Positions 12,801 to 22,005 of a stretch of 64,000 nucleotides of DNA are shown here, piece by piece; position 1 is the first letter of the stretch; the number at the start of each line of letters is the position of its first letter. The position numbers were made by a program, and so were the translations under genes. Location of the stretch: the NCBI GenBank assembly GCA_035048485.1, contig CM068589.1, positions 3,040,501 through 3,104,500 on the forward strand, written 5' to 3'. Source of the DNA: Pteria penguin. Its lineage: Eukaryota; Mollusca; Bivalvia; Pterioida; Pteriidae. Under the pieces are notes generated by a model that had not been told where the DNA came from, did no database searches, and saw nothing but the letters and a program-made list of their open reading frames with translations.

Positions 12801-14910
12801 TTAAGATTATAAGAAAAATTGATGTAATGCTATAAAGAAAATTCATAACAATCATGTAAAAGTAACAAAAAAGACCATCATAAATATTGCTGTGGTGATA
12901 CTTTTCTTAAGCAGTTGGTTAAACTTTTCATTGAGTCCTAGAATCATATAATATGTAATCCCCTGTATCATTTACATTCTCACACAAAGGGTAGGAGTGA
13001 GATGATACACTGATGATATGATACATAAATGTTATGGTTTGCTACGTTTATTTTTGATTCGTTACTAACGATACACTTTTCTGATGATACGATACATAAA
13101 TGTTATGGTTTGCTACGTTTATTTTTGATTCGTTACTAAAGATACACCTTTCTGATGATACGATACATAAATGTTATGGTTTGCTACGTTTATTTTTGAT
13201 TCGTTACTAACGATACACCTTTCTGATGATACGATACATAAATGTTATGGTTTGCTACGTTTATTTTTGATTCGTTACTAACGATACACCTTTCTGATGA
13301 TACGATACATAAATGTTATGGTTTGCTACGTTTATTTTTGATTCGTTACTAACAATACACTTTTCTGATGATACGATACATAAATGTTATGGTTTGCTAC
13401 GTTTATTTTTGATTCGTTACTTCTTACCATATAATAGTATCCCTTTAGTGGTTCCTTACTTTTTAAGATTAAAACAGAAGGGTGATTGCACTGTTTGTGT
13501 GTTCTTCTTCTGTTACCAATTCTACTCCTACGTTGAGGGTAATATTTCATGTTATATTTAGCTCTGATAGATGTCACAGAATTAATGGAAGAATTTCGAT
13601 TAAACATGGCATGAGTTACTTTCAACGTAAATATATTTTGGTAAAATATGTTCAGGATACATCTAGGACAGGACGAAGCAGATCCAGGAGGTTGTTCTTC
13701 TTTTTAGAACACTTTAGTTAAGCTTCAAAGAATGAAGTGAATGTATTCCAGAAAGGCAGTGTATTGATTTCAGGGTAGATTTTGAAGTGAACATTTTACA
13801 TTTTGATATTTTCTAATTTTATCTTGTGCTCAACTTACTCAAGTGAGTGGTATGAACACATGTGTGCTTTTGGTTTTGATTTCCAGTTAAATACTTTCTA
13901 GTTGGCTGGGATCAATGTGTGGAGAGCTATTGTCATATCCCGGGTGTCATTGTCCTCATCATTCGTAGACAAAAACTTCAACCTGGATCTTAAATTTAGA
14001 ACTATTACAGACATGGCTTTAATATTTCACATGTGTATTCCTTGTGCCAATACCTTTCATTAGGTACCAATATTTTTGACCTTGTGACCTTGACCTTGAA
14101 GATTGACCTATTTAAAAAAAACTTTGCTATTTCAATTTGGTTGCCACTCAGACAGCCTCTATTGTCTTCTGACAACTCTTGTTTCTAAATAAGAAATACT
14201 TGAGAAGGAGGACATTAATTATTGTGTCGACATTAATGTGAAACAGCAAATACATAATGGAATCAAATAATCACAATATCTGCCTGGCTGTCTGAAAGGA
14301 GTCACACTTTTGGAAAAAGATTAGCAGACAACTGAAAAATTCTGTAAAACTTGGAAAACTACAAAAATTATCGTACTATATAGTATGTATACACATGTAT
14401 GCAGATGACGATTTATCTCTATAATTTACCTCGCCTTGACATTGAAAGTTCTTTTTCTTAGTCAGACATTAGTTCACATTATTAAAGCAGATAATCTTTG
14501 TTAATCATTAGGAAGAAGTAGCTCACACACTTCTGCTTTATTTACAGGACAGCTTTCTGTTTTGTGTTTGCCTGTTACACCCTGCTTTGTACCACCATCA
14601 TGATGGCCGGTTTGATACGCTGCAGTGTATATTTATCACACACTTCTGCTTTATTTACAGGACGGCTTTGTGTTTTGTGTCTGCCTGTTACACCCTGCTC
14701 TGTACCACCATCATGGTGGCCGGTTTGATACAGCAGTGTATATTTATCAGTCAGAACGTAACATCACAGGAATTTCATGTGGCGACAAAAAGAAAGTGGC
14801 TTCGTTTTGGCTTTATTGCGCAGAGGAATCCCCATAATCTAGGATTATTACATAATTGGATTAATTTCTTTCAGGCGAAAAGAACTAACCCTGGAAAAAT
14901 TAAATCATGA
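9734..14910 (+). CDS. ZDHHC23: ZDHHC23-like palmitoyltransferase gene (six exons)
   Basis: Probable protein S-acyltransferase that transfers palmitate to cysteines of membrane proteins, acting in the Golgi or other endomembranes. Coding exons are 9734-9843, 10670-11092, 11416-11624, 11750-11861, 12616-12792 and 14661-14910. They sum to 1281 bases (426 codons plus stop), with every phase compatible. The Cys-rich N-terminus ([12 protein letters not shown], then a CCCNC cluster) followed by 'R-C-I-S-C-K' recalls human ZDHHC23, which is 409 residues. Exon 2 encodes several hydrophobic segments. The cysteine-rich domain runs from C255 to the DHHC at 280-283, followed by CVWID. Near residues 376-381 NVTSQE stands where the family has its TTxE-like motif. 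An ATTAAA at 14936 could be the poly(A) signal. Two of its splice junctions are tandemly duplicated. Product confidence is high; exact exon 3 edges are less certain. Confidence 0.9.
9994..10172. repeat. ~36-bp array in ZDHHC23 intron 1 (5 units)
   Basis: Units contain TGTCTGAGATAGTAAAATCT and GGCTAGnTGTC, with point differences. Confidence 0.85.
10670..11092 (+). CDS. ZDHHC23: ZDHHC23 exon 2 (membrane segments)
   Basis: Acceptor CATTTTAG, donor AG|GTAAGT. Encodes [16 protein letters not shown], then three hydrophobic stretches, among them [37 protein letters not shown] and [15 protein letters not shown], separated by short basic loops. An apparent upstream start in this frame lies in the intron and is not used. 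Confidence 0.92.
11416..11624 (+). CDS. ZDHHC23: ZDHHC23 exon 3 (cytosolic linker)
   Basis: Polar, Ser-rich linker between the membrane segments and the DHHC domain. The acceptor at 11414-11415 keeps the frame open. An in-frame alternative acceptor at 11471-11472 would remove 19 codons. The intermediate CAG at 11459-11461 would lead to a stop. Donor ACTG|GTAAGA. Confidence 0.75.
11750..11861 (+). CDS. ZDHHC23: ZDHHC23 exon 4 (DHHC zinc-finger core)
   Basis: Acceptor TTGTTGCAG, donor TGTG|GTAAGT. Encodes [19 protein letters not shown], then [13 protein letters not shown] with the catalytic Cys at residue 283. The last 41 coding bases and the first 18 intron bases form a 59-base unit that is repeated twice more downstream. 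Confidence 0.95.
11821..11997 (+). repeat. 59-bp tandem triplication across the exon 4 donor
   Basis: Units 11821-11879, 11880-11938 and 11939-11997, then a partial fourth. Unit 1 is the real end of exon 4 plus its donor. Unit 2 would encode NHHC in place of DHHC and keeps GTAAGT (GT at 11921). Unit 3 would encode DHHC and has a GCAAGT donor (GC at 11980). Reading through the first donor meets TAA immediately after HHCVW. Confidence 0.95.
12616..12792 (+). CDS. ZDHHC23: ZDHHC23 exon 5
   Basis: Acceptor TTTTTTCAG, donor TTTAG|GTACAT. Continues the DHHC domain with [18 protein letters not shown], then a hydrophobic segment [13 protein letters not shown] and an acidic-aromatic luminal loop. The frame open upstream of 12616 is intronic. 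Confidence 0.93.
13002..13432. repeat. 71-bp tandem array in ZDHHC23 intron 5 (6 units)
   Basis: Units contain GATACATAAATGTTATGGTT and GATTCGTTACTAACGATACA; ATACATAAAT recurs at 13021, 13092 and 13163. The units are nearly identical, indicating recent amplification. Confidence 0.95.
14060..14125. repeat. Fragment of TGACCTTGA-rich interspersed repeat
   Basis: Contains TGTGACCTTGACCTTGAAGA, the core of the repeat seen at 15060-15760, 31241-31555 and 55190-55830. Confidence 0.55.
14529..14754 (+). repeat. 113-bp tandem duplication across the last-exon acceptor
   Basis: The segment from CACTTCTGCTTTATTTACAG into the exon is present twice, with acceptors at 14546-14547 and 14659-14660. Only the second acceptor gives a frame that continues to the conserved C-terminus. 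The first gives about 35 similar residues and then shifts frame and stops, because 113 is not a multiple of three. Confidence 0.93.
14661..14910 (+). CDS. ZDHHC23: ZDHHC23 exon 6 (terminal)
   Basis: Acceptor TTTACAG at 14654-14660. Encodes a hydrophobic segment ([19 protein letters not shown]), then NVTSQEF and a basic tail with [14 protein letters not shown] and LLHNWINFF, ending at TGA 14908-14910. The order N-V-T...N-x-G-x-L-x-N-W resembles the vertebrate ZDHHC23 C-terminus. Confidence 0.9.
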
Positions 14911-15059
14911 CACTGTTATATTTTTTACCTTGCAAATTAAAACTGTGTATATGCCTACCTTGTTGTCTTCTATTCTTTATTATCTTATTCTTAGTGTTTA
15001 AAGCAGCTTTGATAGATGGGTGGTCTGAATTCTGAATTATTAAGCTATAGCTCAAAATG

Positions 15060-15760
15060 GACTCTTTCTTTTATAATTCTGTGATCTTGAGTCAAAGTTA
15101 TGAGACATCTTTGGGTCATGGACAACAATTGGGTGAAATATTTTCTAGATCCAACGGACAGTAAAAAGTTATGGCATGTACAAGGATTTTGACTATATGT
15201 GCACTGTGACCTTGACCTTGAAGATCTGACCTTGAGTCAAGGTCATGACACACCCTTTGGGTCATGGAGAACAATTTTGTGAAATATTATCTTGGATACA
15301 ACAAAGGGGTAAGGAGTTATGGCCCGGACAAGATTTTTCAAGTATGCATGCTCTTTGATCTTGACCTTGAAGATACGACCTTGCGTCAAGGTCATGACAC
15401 ACCCTTGGGTCATGGAGAACAATTGTGTGAAATATTATCTTGGATAATAATCCAATTTGGCAGTAAGAACTTATGGCCTGGAGAAGGATTTTGGCTATGT
15501 GTGCACTGTGAACTTGACTTTGAAGATATCACCTTGGGTCAAAGTCATACCATTCCTTTGGGTCATGAATAAAATTGTGTGAAATATCATCCAGATTCAA
15601 CATGGCAGTAAGAAGTTATAGCCCAGAAAAGGATTTTTGGTTTGTCTGCACTGTGACCTTGATATTAAAGATATGATCATGGGTCAAGGTCATGACACAC
15701 CCTTTGGTCATGGACAACAAATGTGTGAAATATCCAGATCCAGTTATGACCTGGACAGAT
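15060..15760. repeat. ~150-bp TGACCTTGA-rich repeat, four to five units
   Basis: Units recur about every 150 bases (TTGACCTTGAAGAT at 15211 and 15361, diverged after that). Each has GACCTTGACCTTGAAGAT, TCAAGGTCATGACACACC, a GGGTCATGGA motif and a TGTGAAATAT motif. Open frames across it follow the repeat and are not genes. Related copies occur near 14060, 31241 and 55190. Confidence 0.85.
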
Positions 15761-15942
15761 GCAGAAGTATCAAATATGGCGCATTTTCTGGTACCTTATC
15801 AAGATACATAATTATGAATGGAGAGCCGTGTCAAAAATCAGAACATTTAACCTCTATAATATATCGATAATACGGGAAACAGTAAGAGACAAAATCTATT
15901 CGGATGCAACATTTTTATACAGAGAGGGTGGAGTATAGCCAG

Positions 15943-16490
15943 TGTAAGGAAGGACTCGGTTTTACCTATGTCATGTTCGCGTATGGTCCTTGGTATTGGT
16001 AAGAACTGCCACGGTACCAGCTGGAGGGTGGTGATTAAGGCGCCTCGCTTTTACCTCTGTTAAGTCTGTGTAAAGTCCTCGGTCTTGGTAAGGACTGCCA
16101 GTGTATCAGATGAATGGAGATGGTTAAGGCGTCTCGCTTTTATCTCTGTTGAGTCTGTGTAAAGTCCTCGGTCTTGGTAAGGACTGCCAGTGTATCAGAT
16201 GAATGGAGATGGTTAAGGCGCCTCACTTTTACCTCTGTTAAGTCTGTGTAAGGTCCTCTGTATTGGTAAGAACTGCCAGTGTATCCGATGAATGAAGATG
16301 GTTAATGCATCTCGATTTTACCCCAGTTAAGTCTGTGTAAGGTCTTCAGATATGGCAAGGACTACCACTGCATTGACAGAAGGGTGGTAATAAGGGGGGG
16401 GGGGGGGGGGGGGGGGCTTGAATTGCTTTACCTGTATCAAGTTCGTAGAAGATCCTCCGTACTGATAAGAACTGCCACGGTTGGTTGAAT
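15943..16490. repeat. ~90-bp tandem array (about 6 units) with a G run
   Basis: Units contain TTGGTAAGGACTGCCAGTGT and TTTTACCTCTGTTAAGTCTG. Units in the middle are nearly identical and outer ones diverged. A run of about 22 G lies at 16396-16418. Confidence 0.9.
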
Positions 16491-16682
16491 ATCACTTATT
16501 TTCTCGCGTAACTTTGATCTGCTTACACGATCTGGTCGTTTGACTCCATCTTCGTTTAATAATTCGTATTGCCATGTTGAGTCACACATGACCGGGGATT
16601 ATGGGATTGCTGGAGGTGAGCGTCTTGGACGCCAGATTTCATGTCCGTTTGATGATACGTATTTCCGTTTATGCCTGTCGTG

Positions 16683-17133
16683 TATAGAACTTTCATTCGG
16701 CTCTTCAGATAGTTTACTTTGACAGAATCTTGTTAGCCATTGGACTTTCATTCGGCTTTCCAGATTGTTTAGTTTGACAGAATCTTGTTAGCCATTGAAC
16801 TTTCATTCGGCTCTCCAGATAGTTTACTTTGACAAAATCTTGTTAGCCATTGGACTTTCATTCGGCTCTCCAGATAGTTTAGTTTGACAGAATCTTGTTA
16901 GCCATTGGACTTTCATTCGGCTCTCCAGATAGTTTAGTTTGACAGAATCTTGTTAGCCATTGAACTTTCATTCGGCTCTCCAGATACTTTACTTTGACAG
17001 AATCTTGTTAGCCATTGGACTTTCATTCGGCTCTCCAGATAGTTTAGTTTGACAGAATCTTGTTAGCCATTGGACATTCATTCGGCTCTTCAGATAGTTT
17101 AGTTTGACAGAATCTTGTTAGCCATTAGACTTT
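16683..17133. repeat. 55-bp tandem array (8 units)
   Basis: Units contain GACTTTCATTCGGCTCTCCA and TTTGACAGAATCTTGTTAGC; CATTCGG recurs at 16694 and 16749. Confidence 0.95.
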
Positions 17134-17310
17134 GAAAAATAAAACGGGGGAGCGGGTGGACAGACAAGCAGACAGACGGGTGGACGGGCTGATAGACGGG
17201 TAGATGAACGGATGTGCGGACTAGCGGACAGACGGACATACAAACGGGTGGTTACGAAAAATAGACGGAAGAACGGACGGACGCACACACGGACGGACCA
17301 TGTCCGTATA
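17134..17310. repeat. Degenerate ACGG-rich simple repeat
   Basis: Irregular GGACGGAC, AGACGGGT and GACAGACG motifs with no fixed period. Confidence 0.8.
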
Positions 17311-18159
17311 ACCCCTATCTAAATATACGTAAATTGTCATTCTGACTGTCTCATGATCATCACAGGCAAGGAAATGTTGCGAATCAAGGTTTAAAAGATG
17401 GGACGTAGTTATGAGGAATCATGTTCTTTATGAATCAGATTGGTTGTCTGATAAGTTGTAGGACAGACTAATAAAATCTAATTCCTTAAGTTGCGACACT
17501 GGTAAAATCTTCCAGAGGACAGTCGATTATGACCTTTTTGCACTCTATACGTTAATAGACATAAAATCAATTCAGTTATTTTCTGCCTATGGACGTTTAA
17601 ACATAAAAATTATGAACAAATTATGGATTCTAATGTGTTTGTGCATCTGTTTTAATTTCTATACACTGGAATGATATTTTAAAGTCTATTTCAATCTGTA
17701 TAACACGCAACATGTAAGGATCACACGATGCTGCATGCGTACGGTTAGCTAGATATATTTACAAACAAGCCTCTTTCACATACATGTAGCCGTCAGTATT
17801 GTAGACCAGTAGTTTTTGTCATGTCCGTTAGTTTGTCTGCCTGTCTACAAAAACTTGGACCTTACACAATTTTGAATGCTATGTGATAGAGCTTCCATTT
17901 TTCACATCTTAAATTACCAAACTTCCAGCAAGATTTACACAACATCATACACTTTAGCTATACATATTTCATATATCAAAATGTTTGTCAGACCCTCCTC
18001 TATCAGAATTTTAACAGTTTATTATAGGTTATCCACCTAAATTTCGAGAAAATAATGCTTGATAGGGGTCACTCCCAAGAATTTGCCACAATTAAAATGT
18101 AAACAACAACCACTTTCTAGGTCATAAAATTTTTACATTAGCAAAATTAGAAAATAAAA
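17311..18159. other. Intergenic, nothing recognised
   Basis: AT-rich sequence without convincing exons or tandem structure on either strand. Confidence 0.5.
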
Positions 18160-18255
18160 ATTCATGATTTTACAGCAGAATCAATCTTTATTTATAGATT
18201 GATCATATAATTTCGTTCAATCACCGCCCCTGATACATTGAAATAGTAGTCCCTA
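18160..18255 (+). mobile_element. Fragment of the MITE found complete at 28782-29399
   Basis: Shares CATGATTTTACAGCAGAATC, the palindromic AATCTTTATTTATAGATT and CCCCTGATACATTGAAATAG with 29250-29345, then stops before the right terminal repeat. T- and G-rich low-complexity sequence follows to about 18345. Confidence 0.8.
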
Positions 18256-18996
18256 TTGTTTGTTTGCTTGGGTTTTTTTATGGTTTTGTTTTGTTTTGTT
18301 TTTGTTTCTTTGTTTGTTTGTATTTGGGTTTTTTTCTGTTTGTTCTGCGCCTTTGTGCCATAAGATTTTGAACCCCCAAACCATGAAAACAACCAAAGGA
18401 AAACCATTTTAGGGATTGAATCTTCTTTTTCTCATTACCAAATCCTTACTATTCTTAATGTGATATAAAATATGAAATGGCATCTTGACGTTATGATAGT
18501 GAAATTTCCCCAATGATTCTGCTTGATAATCATACATGTGTATCTTATGTTTAATTTTTGCTGTGTATTTGATATAGTCTACATCATTAAGAATGATGAA
18601 AAGGGAACCTTGTTTTGTATGCATGGTTATTTATTTTCCTCCACGGCCAGCTGGTAGGTCAAAAGGACGTAAAATCAAGACTAAATTACGGTTGGAGTTT
18701 TCCGATTTGACGAAAATCCGGAATCAATAGGGGGAAGGATGAACCCAGGTCGGTTTATCCGCCTAGGGGGGGGGGGTCTATGCTGATAATCAGAAGGGTG
18801 AAAAACCGTACGGCTAGAATATCCCCTTTAGAGGGGGGGGGGATCTATACTGGGTCGGTTTATACGGGGGATAGTCTATGCTACAACACCGGGTTCAAGC
18901 GACCGGTGTCCCTGTGATTTTTACTGTTCCTCAATAAACTGCATGAAATCGTACTCATTTAAAGACACACATGTACATGTAGATCTGGAAATATAA

Positions 18997-19350
18997 TGTT
19001 ACAATGCCAGGTTATACCGGGTCGATGTTTTACATGATGGATTGATGAATGCTCATGTTACAATGCCAGCTAGGTTATACCGGGTCGATGTTTTACATGA
19101 TGGATTGATGAATGTTAATGTTACAATGCCAGGTTATACCGGGTCGATGTTTTACATGATAGATTGATGAATGCTAATGTTACAATGCCAGCTAGGTTAT
19201 ACCGGGTCGATGTTTTACATGATGGATTGATGAATGCTAATGTTACAATGCCAGGTTATACCGGGTCGATGTTTTACATGATAGATTGATGAATGCTGAT
19301 GTTACAATGCCAGGTTATACCGGGTCGATGTTTTACATGATGGATTGATG
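18997..19350. repeat. Array alternating 63-bp and 59-bp units, upstream of TRIM gene 1
   Basis: CGGGTCGATGTTTTACATGA recurs at 19018, 19081, 19140, 19203, 19262 and 19321, giving steps of 63, 59, 63, 59 and 59. The longer unit has an extra CTAG-like insertion (GCCAGCTAGGTT against GCCAGGTT). The matching place upstream of TRIM gene 3 has about one unit. Confidence 0.93.
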
Positions 19351-19592
19351 AATACTTTCATTGGATGTATACAAATGAATCAATAAATGCAGAAATGAGT
19401 GCATCCATGGTCAACACATGTACTTCGTTCAATTAGATACGGAGACGAAAAATGAAGGAAATAACAGCGTGTATGTACACATAAAGGAGATAAGCTATCA
19501 CTATTATTACATGTGAGATATTTGGATATCGAATAAATACGGAGCACTGTCACGCGATAACACAAAACTGAAGATTACTACATCGTTCCCTT

Positions 19593-21593
19593 ATGATTAC
19601 CGACATGGAAGACAAAACGAGAGGGACTACATCTAGCAAAGCGCCATCTATAAGTGAGTCTATAGCTATAAACATTAATTGTTCTCTTTGTTCTAACGTG
19701 TTCACCAGTCCTAAGGTTTTGCCGTGTCAGCATAGCTTCTGCGCTGATTGCATTGATGCCTATATTACTGACCACTGGACAGGGGAGGGAGAGGAGGGGA
19801 GTGGTTTTCACTGCCCTCAGTGTTCCGAATTCTGCCCGCTCAGTAATGCAAATAATGAAAAAATAGAAAAGTGGAGTGATTTTCTGCAGAGTAACTGTGT
19901 CGTAGATGGAATAATCTCTATTATAAAGAGCTCGGATTTCTCTGCTTCATCAGAGGAAGAAGTCCGAGGTACTCCGCAGTGGCCGAGTATGGAAACTGTG
20001 TTGACTGCAGCGTGGTATGAAGAGAGCCAGAAAATTCCGCTGTGTACGCAACACGCCAAAAAATTAGAATATTACTGTAGAACCCATGGGCAGGTGCTCT
20101 GTTCAGACTGTTATATTCTAACTCACCGCACATGTGACAGCATCGCGAAATGTGATGACGTCATTTCCGCTTATAAAGAAAAAGCAACAACCTTGTCAGA
20201 ATCGGCGGAAATAAGTACAAAAGTCGTCGAATCTTTAATCAAAGATATATCAGAAAAGTTTGCGGATTTGCAAAAAGATCGGGATCGAGCAAAATCAGAA
20301 ATTCGAAAATTCAAAGAGGAAATTATTAAACGTCTGGAGGAAGAGGAGTCAATTGTGACTGCAGAGATCGACAAGGCTTATGAAGAGCGTGCTGTAGATT
20401 ACAATGAAAGGCTTAGGTGTTGTGCTACTATTTTACGCGGTTTAGAAAGTACAAATAAGATTGCGCATGCGCTACAAAATATCACGTGTCCAGAATTTGT
20501 TGTCAGTACTGTAATCGAGAAACAGCAGTCTCACAGATCCGAAAAAGCTCTTCTTGAAGAGATAATGCGCACAACACGCGTGTGTCGACTTCACGTGTCT
20601 AAGAAAACATCACTAGTCGATTCGATGACACATTTTTGCAGTCTAGTCACTTTGGATTTGAAAATGAAGCCATCCGAATCAACAGAATATTTAGATGCAC
20701 GCTGCAATGATATTGAATTAAGTAATCAAGTAACCAATTCCTTAAAATTTGAGAAAGAATTAAACACCCTTTTACCACGAGATGCTTACAACGCTTGGAT
20801 CACCGGCATCACATTTCTGAAAGACGACACACTCATGGTGGTTGATAGAAACAACGCAAAAGTCAAAGTATTTGCATTCAGTGGTGCTCTGGTCGACAGC
20901 GTCTCGTTCCCGCAAGTGGCATTATTTGGAATTACCTCGACCCGTGAGAACGAAGTGGCAGTTACCATGCCTAACAAACGAACTGTGCAGTTTCTAGAAC
21001 TGTCGGCCAACGGATTAGAAGTCAGTTCACGATGCATTAACGTCAAGCAGCCTTGTTTTGGCATTACCAGTGAGCTAAAACAGCTGTTTGTATGCTGTGC
21101 CCAGCTCCGCAGTGCACCATGTTGTATCAAAGTATTTGATGAAGCAGGGACCTTTCTGAGAGACATAATTTTTGATTTCGAGGGAAATTCTCTGTTTTCG
21201 AAGCTGCATTCGGCCAACATTTCAATTAATCCAATCACAAATATGGTTTCAGTTGTGGATCAACCGTTATACCGACACTCCATTGTCACATTCGATTTGA
21301 ATGGTTATTTAAAGTCACGTGATTATATGCCATATATTCGAGACAAAGTTTGCAGTATTGCAAATCTGGATACCCAATTGCTCGTGGCAATAGGGAACCG
21401 AAAGCTTTGTTTGTTGTCAAAACAGGCATCGGGGGGAAACGAGGTCACAGAGATAAACACAAAAACGAACATACACTGTGCGCATGCGTTAGCAGTCAGT
21501 CGGACCAAGGATAAGATCGCTGTGTCGCAGGCGGATCCAACTTTTAACTATAGTGTTAATAACGTAGTTCTGATATTCATGGTGGATACGTAG
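19593..21593 (+). CDS. TRIM-like RING/B-box protein 1, intronless
   Basis: Probable E3 ubiquitin ligase of the tripartite-motif type, cytosolic, substrate unknown. RING finger: C30, C33, C45, H47, C50, C53, C74, C77. B-box 2: C151, H154, C162, H165, C170, C173, H178, C181. A charged coiled coil covers about 190-300. The C-terminal ~270 residues have repeated strand-turn blocks such as LMVVDRNNAKVKVF and VSVVDQPLYRHSIVTFDLNG, as in NHL-like beta-propellers. The frame is 666 codons without introns. The ATG at 19605 (codon 5) has the better start context and would give an N-terminus MED, as in TRIM gene 2, so the protein may be 662 residues. AATAAA lies at 21610, just after the stop. About 30 substitutions and no gaps separate it from the gene at 35174. 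Confidence 0.93.
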   Translation: MITDMEDKTRGTTSSKAPSISESIAININCSLCSNVFTSPKVLPCQHSFCADCIDAYITDHWTGEGEEGSGFHCPQCSEFCPLSNANNEKIEKWSDFLQSNCVVDGIISIIKSSDFSASSEEEVRGTPQWPSMETVLTAAWYEESQKIPLCTQHAKKLEYYCRTHGQVLCSDCYILTHRTCDSIAKCDDVISAYKEKATTLSESAEISTKVVESLIKDISEKFADLQKDRDRAKSEIRKFKEEIIKRLEEEESIVTAEIDKAYEERAVDYNERLRCCATILRGLESTNKIAHALQNITCPEFVVSTVIEKQQSHRSEKALLEEIMRTTRVCRLHVSKKTSLVDSMTHFCSLVTLDLKMKPSESTEYLDARCNDIELSNQVTNSLKFEKELNTLLPRDAYNAWITGITFLKDDTLMVVDRNNAKVKVFAFSGALVDSVSFPQVALFGITSTRENEVAVTMPNKRTVQFLELSANGLEVSSRCINVKQPCFGITSELKQLFVCCAQLRSAPCCIKVFDEAGTFLRDIIFDFEGNSLFSKLHSANISINPITNMVSVVDQPLYRHSIVTFDLNGYLKSRDYMPYIRDKVCSIANLDTQLLVAIGNRKLCLLSKQASGGNEVTEINTKTNIHCAHALAVSRTKDKIAVSQADPTFNYSVNNVVLIFMVDT

Positions 21594-21609
21594 TATATTA
21601 CAGACGTAT

Positions 21610-21615
21610 AATAAA
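21610..21615 (+). promoter_or_regulatory. Poly(A) signal of TRIM gene 1
   Basis: AATAAA 17 bases after the stop codon; the same hexamer is conserved after TRIM gene 3. Confidence 0.65.
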
Positions 21616-22005
21616 ACCTGTCAAAAACGGTCATCTTTATCAAACATCTGTCTCTTACGGTCAAACGGGGCACACCACCCCTCTGTATTATACGATCACC
21701 AGCCGTTTAAATCAAACCTGCCATAACTGACACCTTTATTAATCATCTGTCTTTTCCGGTCACCTGTAGTATAAAAGCACGTGTTTTTAACAATCAAACT
21801 TGTCGAAACTGTCACCTGCATAAAAGCAAGCACACAAGTGTCTTTAACTGTCAAACCCTATATAACGGCCACATATTATAGTGAGCATTCTTCTGTCTTT
21901 TGCGGTCAAGCCTCTAAATGTCATCTCCTGTATAAAAGTGAACACGTTTCTTTCACAGTCACAACCACCATAGCGGTCTTATGTACTCGGTACTTTATTG
22001 TGTAT

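Noticed and set aside
12476..12835. 119-codon continuous frame as a small gene
   Set aside because: Its centre is ZDHHC23 exon 5; the outer parts are intron beyond clear AG and GT splice sites.
15264..15870. Open frames of 77-102 codons
   Set aside because: They follow the ~150-bp TGACCTTGA repeat and its period, with no protein-like features.
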